The position numbers were made by a program, and so were the translations under genes. A model generated the notes under the pieces. The model worked only from the letters and a program-made list of their open reading frames with translations, was not told the DNA's origin and searched no databases. Of a stretch of 64,000 bases of DNA, positions 63,000-64,000 are shown in pieces. The stretch is from Rallus limicola (lineage: Eukaryota; Chordata; Aves; Gruiformes; Rallidae). How positions within the stretch are numbered: position 1 is the stretch's first letter; every line of letters starts with the position of its first letter. Location: positions 2,364,001 through 2,428,000 of the forward strand of contig JAKCOZ010000018.1 in the NCBI GenBank assembly GCA_022605955.1, written 5' to 3'.

Positions 63000-63330
63000 G
63001 CACTAAAGACCACTATTGTTTCTGGCTACATGATTATTCTTAACTCTGCGATCTTTTCTAGATATAAATCACTTTTCCTGGGCTTGCAAGCCCAGTCAAT
63101 GTTAAAGATCAAATATCTGCCTGGCATATGTTAGAGCTCTGACAGGTCTATTTATAACCTCGTGAACCAAATATCAACTACCAAGCAGTCTTTGCTGATG
63201 CTAATCGAGCTATTTGTTAGCCTTGGGTATTTCAATATAATTAGAACTCCTCCTAAAGCTGCAGCTAGCTTGAACCTCGTTGCACCATCTCTGTGCAGAA
63301 AGTAACATTATTTAGGATTATCTAACCAGC
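63000..63330. promoter_or_regulatory. candidate conserved non-coding element with 18-bp palindrome and MEF2 site
   Basis: AT-rich, low-redundancy block. It contains the perfect 18-bp palindrome CTGGGCTTGCAAGCCCAG at 63078-63095, a full-consensus MEF2-type CTATTTATAA at 63148-63157, ATGATTATTC near 63030 and ATATAATTAG near 63235. There is no coding frame. The motif content fits a muscle or neural enhancer, but that is inference from one MEF2 word. Confidence 0.4.
63078..63095. repeat. perfect 18-bp palindrome
   Basis: CTGGGCTTGCAAGCCCAG equals its own reverse complement, the longest spacer-free palindrome I found in the window. As RNA it cannot make a stable hairpin without a loop, so a dimeric protein site is the more plausible role if there is one. 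Confidence 0.95.
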
Positions 63331-63334
63331 ACAA

Positions 63335-64000
63335 GAAATATCGAATACAAGAAAAGGGAAAAGAGGAAAGCAGATTGAAAATCTCACAAATCAAGGCTTT
63401 TTTTGCCTGTTTTTTTGAATGATTCTGTGATTTTAGTTTTAAACCTCAATTCAGGATCCCATGCTTCCTCAGAAGGGGTCAAAGAGGTAGCGAGGACTTG
63501 CAATCCCCTTACAACTCAGTACACAAACAGGAATGGAAAGATTCCCTTGAGATAGAGGCGTGGAAGCATCCCCCCCGCCCCTCCTGCACAGAGCTGTGGA
63601 GGCTCTGCTGGGACCAGCTGAGCTGGGACTCTTGCTGCTGGGCACGGGGCACCAGTGAGATGCCCCCTTGTCCCCACGGCCTGCTAGTGCTTCCCCACAT
63701 GCTGCTGCACTTGCAGGTGGCTGCAGTGGAAAATGGATGCCTGTGTAGGGGTACCTGCAAGGGATGCTCTGTCTGGTGTTACTGTCACTTTCCCACTGCT
63801 AGCCAAGGGAAAAAAAAAAAACCAAGACAAGGGTTTCCCTTGTCCTTCATTTCTAATTGAAGATGTTAAGAAGGAAACACGCAAAGTGTGATAAACTGGT
63901 TCAGACCCTGCTGGACTTCTGCCACGTTTTGGGGTTTTACAGTTTGGACCAAGTTTCAGCTCCAACTCAGCACGTTTCTGGGGTAGCTAAACTTGGGGTG
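63335..64000. other. non-coding stretch, no gene recognised
   Basis: A 12-base A run lies at 63810-63821. Overlapping open frames of 83 to 120 codons on both strands at 63498-63965 have no recognisable product. No repeat body is attached to the A run. Confidence 0.5.

Noticed and set aside
1..64000. CRISPR arrays, operons, ribosome binding sites or prokaryotic genes
   Set aside because: No regularly spaced repeats, no dense long open frames; CR1 repeats and base composition mark vertebrate nuclear DNA.
1..64000. tRNA, rRNA or known miRNA genes
   Set aside because: No T-arm GGTTCGA-type box with matching A box, no rRNA-like stretch, and no recognised miRNA seed-plus-hairpin other than the anonymous hairpin at 12557.
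1..64000. Endogenous retrovirus or LTR element
   Set aside because: No paired LTRs, primer-binding site or gag/pol peptide seen; the only reverse transcriptase is of the CR1 LINE type.

Overview
This window looks like amniote, most probably bird, nuclear DNA from a gene desert or a very large intron. The main evidence is its repeats. The recognisable interspersed repeats are all CR1 LINE (chicken repeat 1) copies: one about 1.5 kb, reverse-transcriptase-bearing and 5'-truncated, on the + strand (about 49429-50963), and three short 3'-end fragments on the - strand (about 23881, 42289 and 60262). Sparse repeats dominated by 5'-truncated CR1, with no recognisable Alu/B1-like SINE, L1 or long satellite, is the usual picture for birds; turtles and crocodilians also carry CR1, so bird is an inference.

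I recognise no host protein-coding exon, rRNA or tRNA. Apart from the CR1 reverse transcriptase frame, the longest open frames (about 140-170 codons, for example 6727-7236 minus and 58892-59359 minus) resemble no family I know, and frames of this length are expected by chance in 64 kb of about 42-45% GC DNA on six frames. Two segments have acceptor- and donor-like ends (23145-23312 and 37055-37363) and could be non-coding exons, but this is weak evidence.

Layout: 1-11.3 kb is ordinary single-copy-looking DNA with a 22-base poly-C run and one AT-rich patch with an inverted repeat. From 11.4 to 20 kb there are several AT-rich, homeobox/SOX/FOX-motif-dense patches that read like conserved regulatory elements. 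In their midst lie a 73-base near-perfect hairpin (12557-12629), a G-quadruplex-type purine tract (18094-18128) and a CpG-dense 31-bp tandem repeat (18828-18900). 20-30 kb holds the first CR1 fragment and a long stretch with almost no open frames. 30.06-30.44 kb is a cluster of palindromes and homeodomain cores and is the best enhancer candidate by eye. 31.2, 37.0, 45.7 and 63.0 kb hold further candidates of that kind. 40.5 kb has a small CpG cluster. 49.4-51.0 kb is the long CR1. 58.8 kb has a strong palindromic RFX X-box-like site, and 63.08 kb a perfect 18-bp palindrome.

The most noteworthy item is the hairpin at 12557-12629. Its arms pair perfectly for 19 bp and its ends are TA dinucleotides, so it could be a miRNA-type precursor, a tiny TA-flanked foldback (MITE-like) element or a template-switch scar. 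All 'candidate regulatory element' calls rest on composition and motifs seen by eye, because no alignment could be run.
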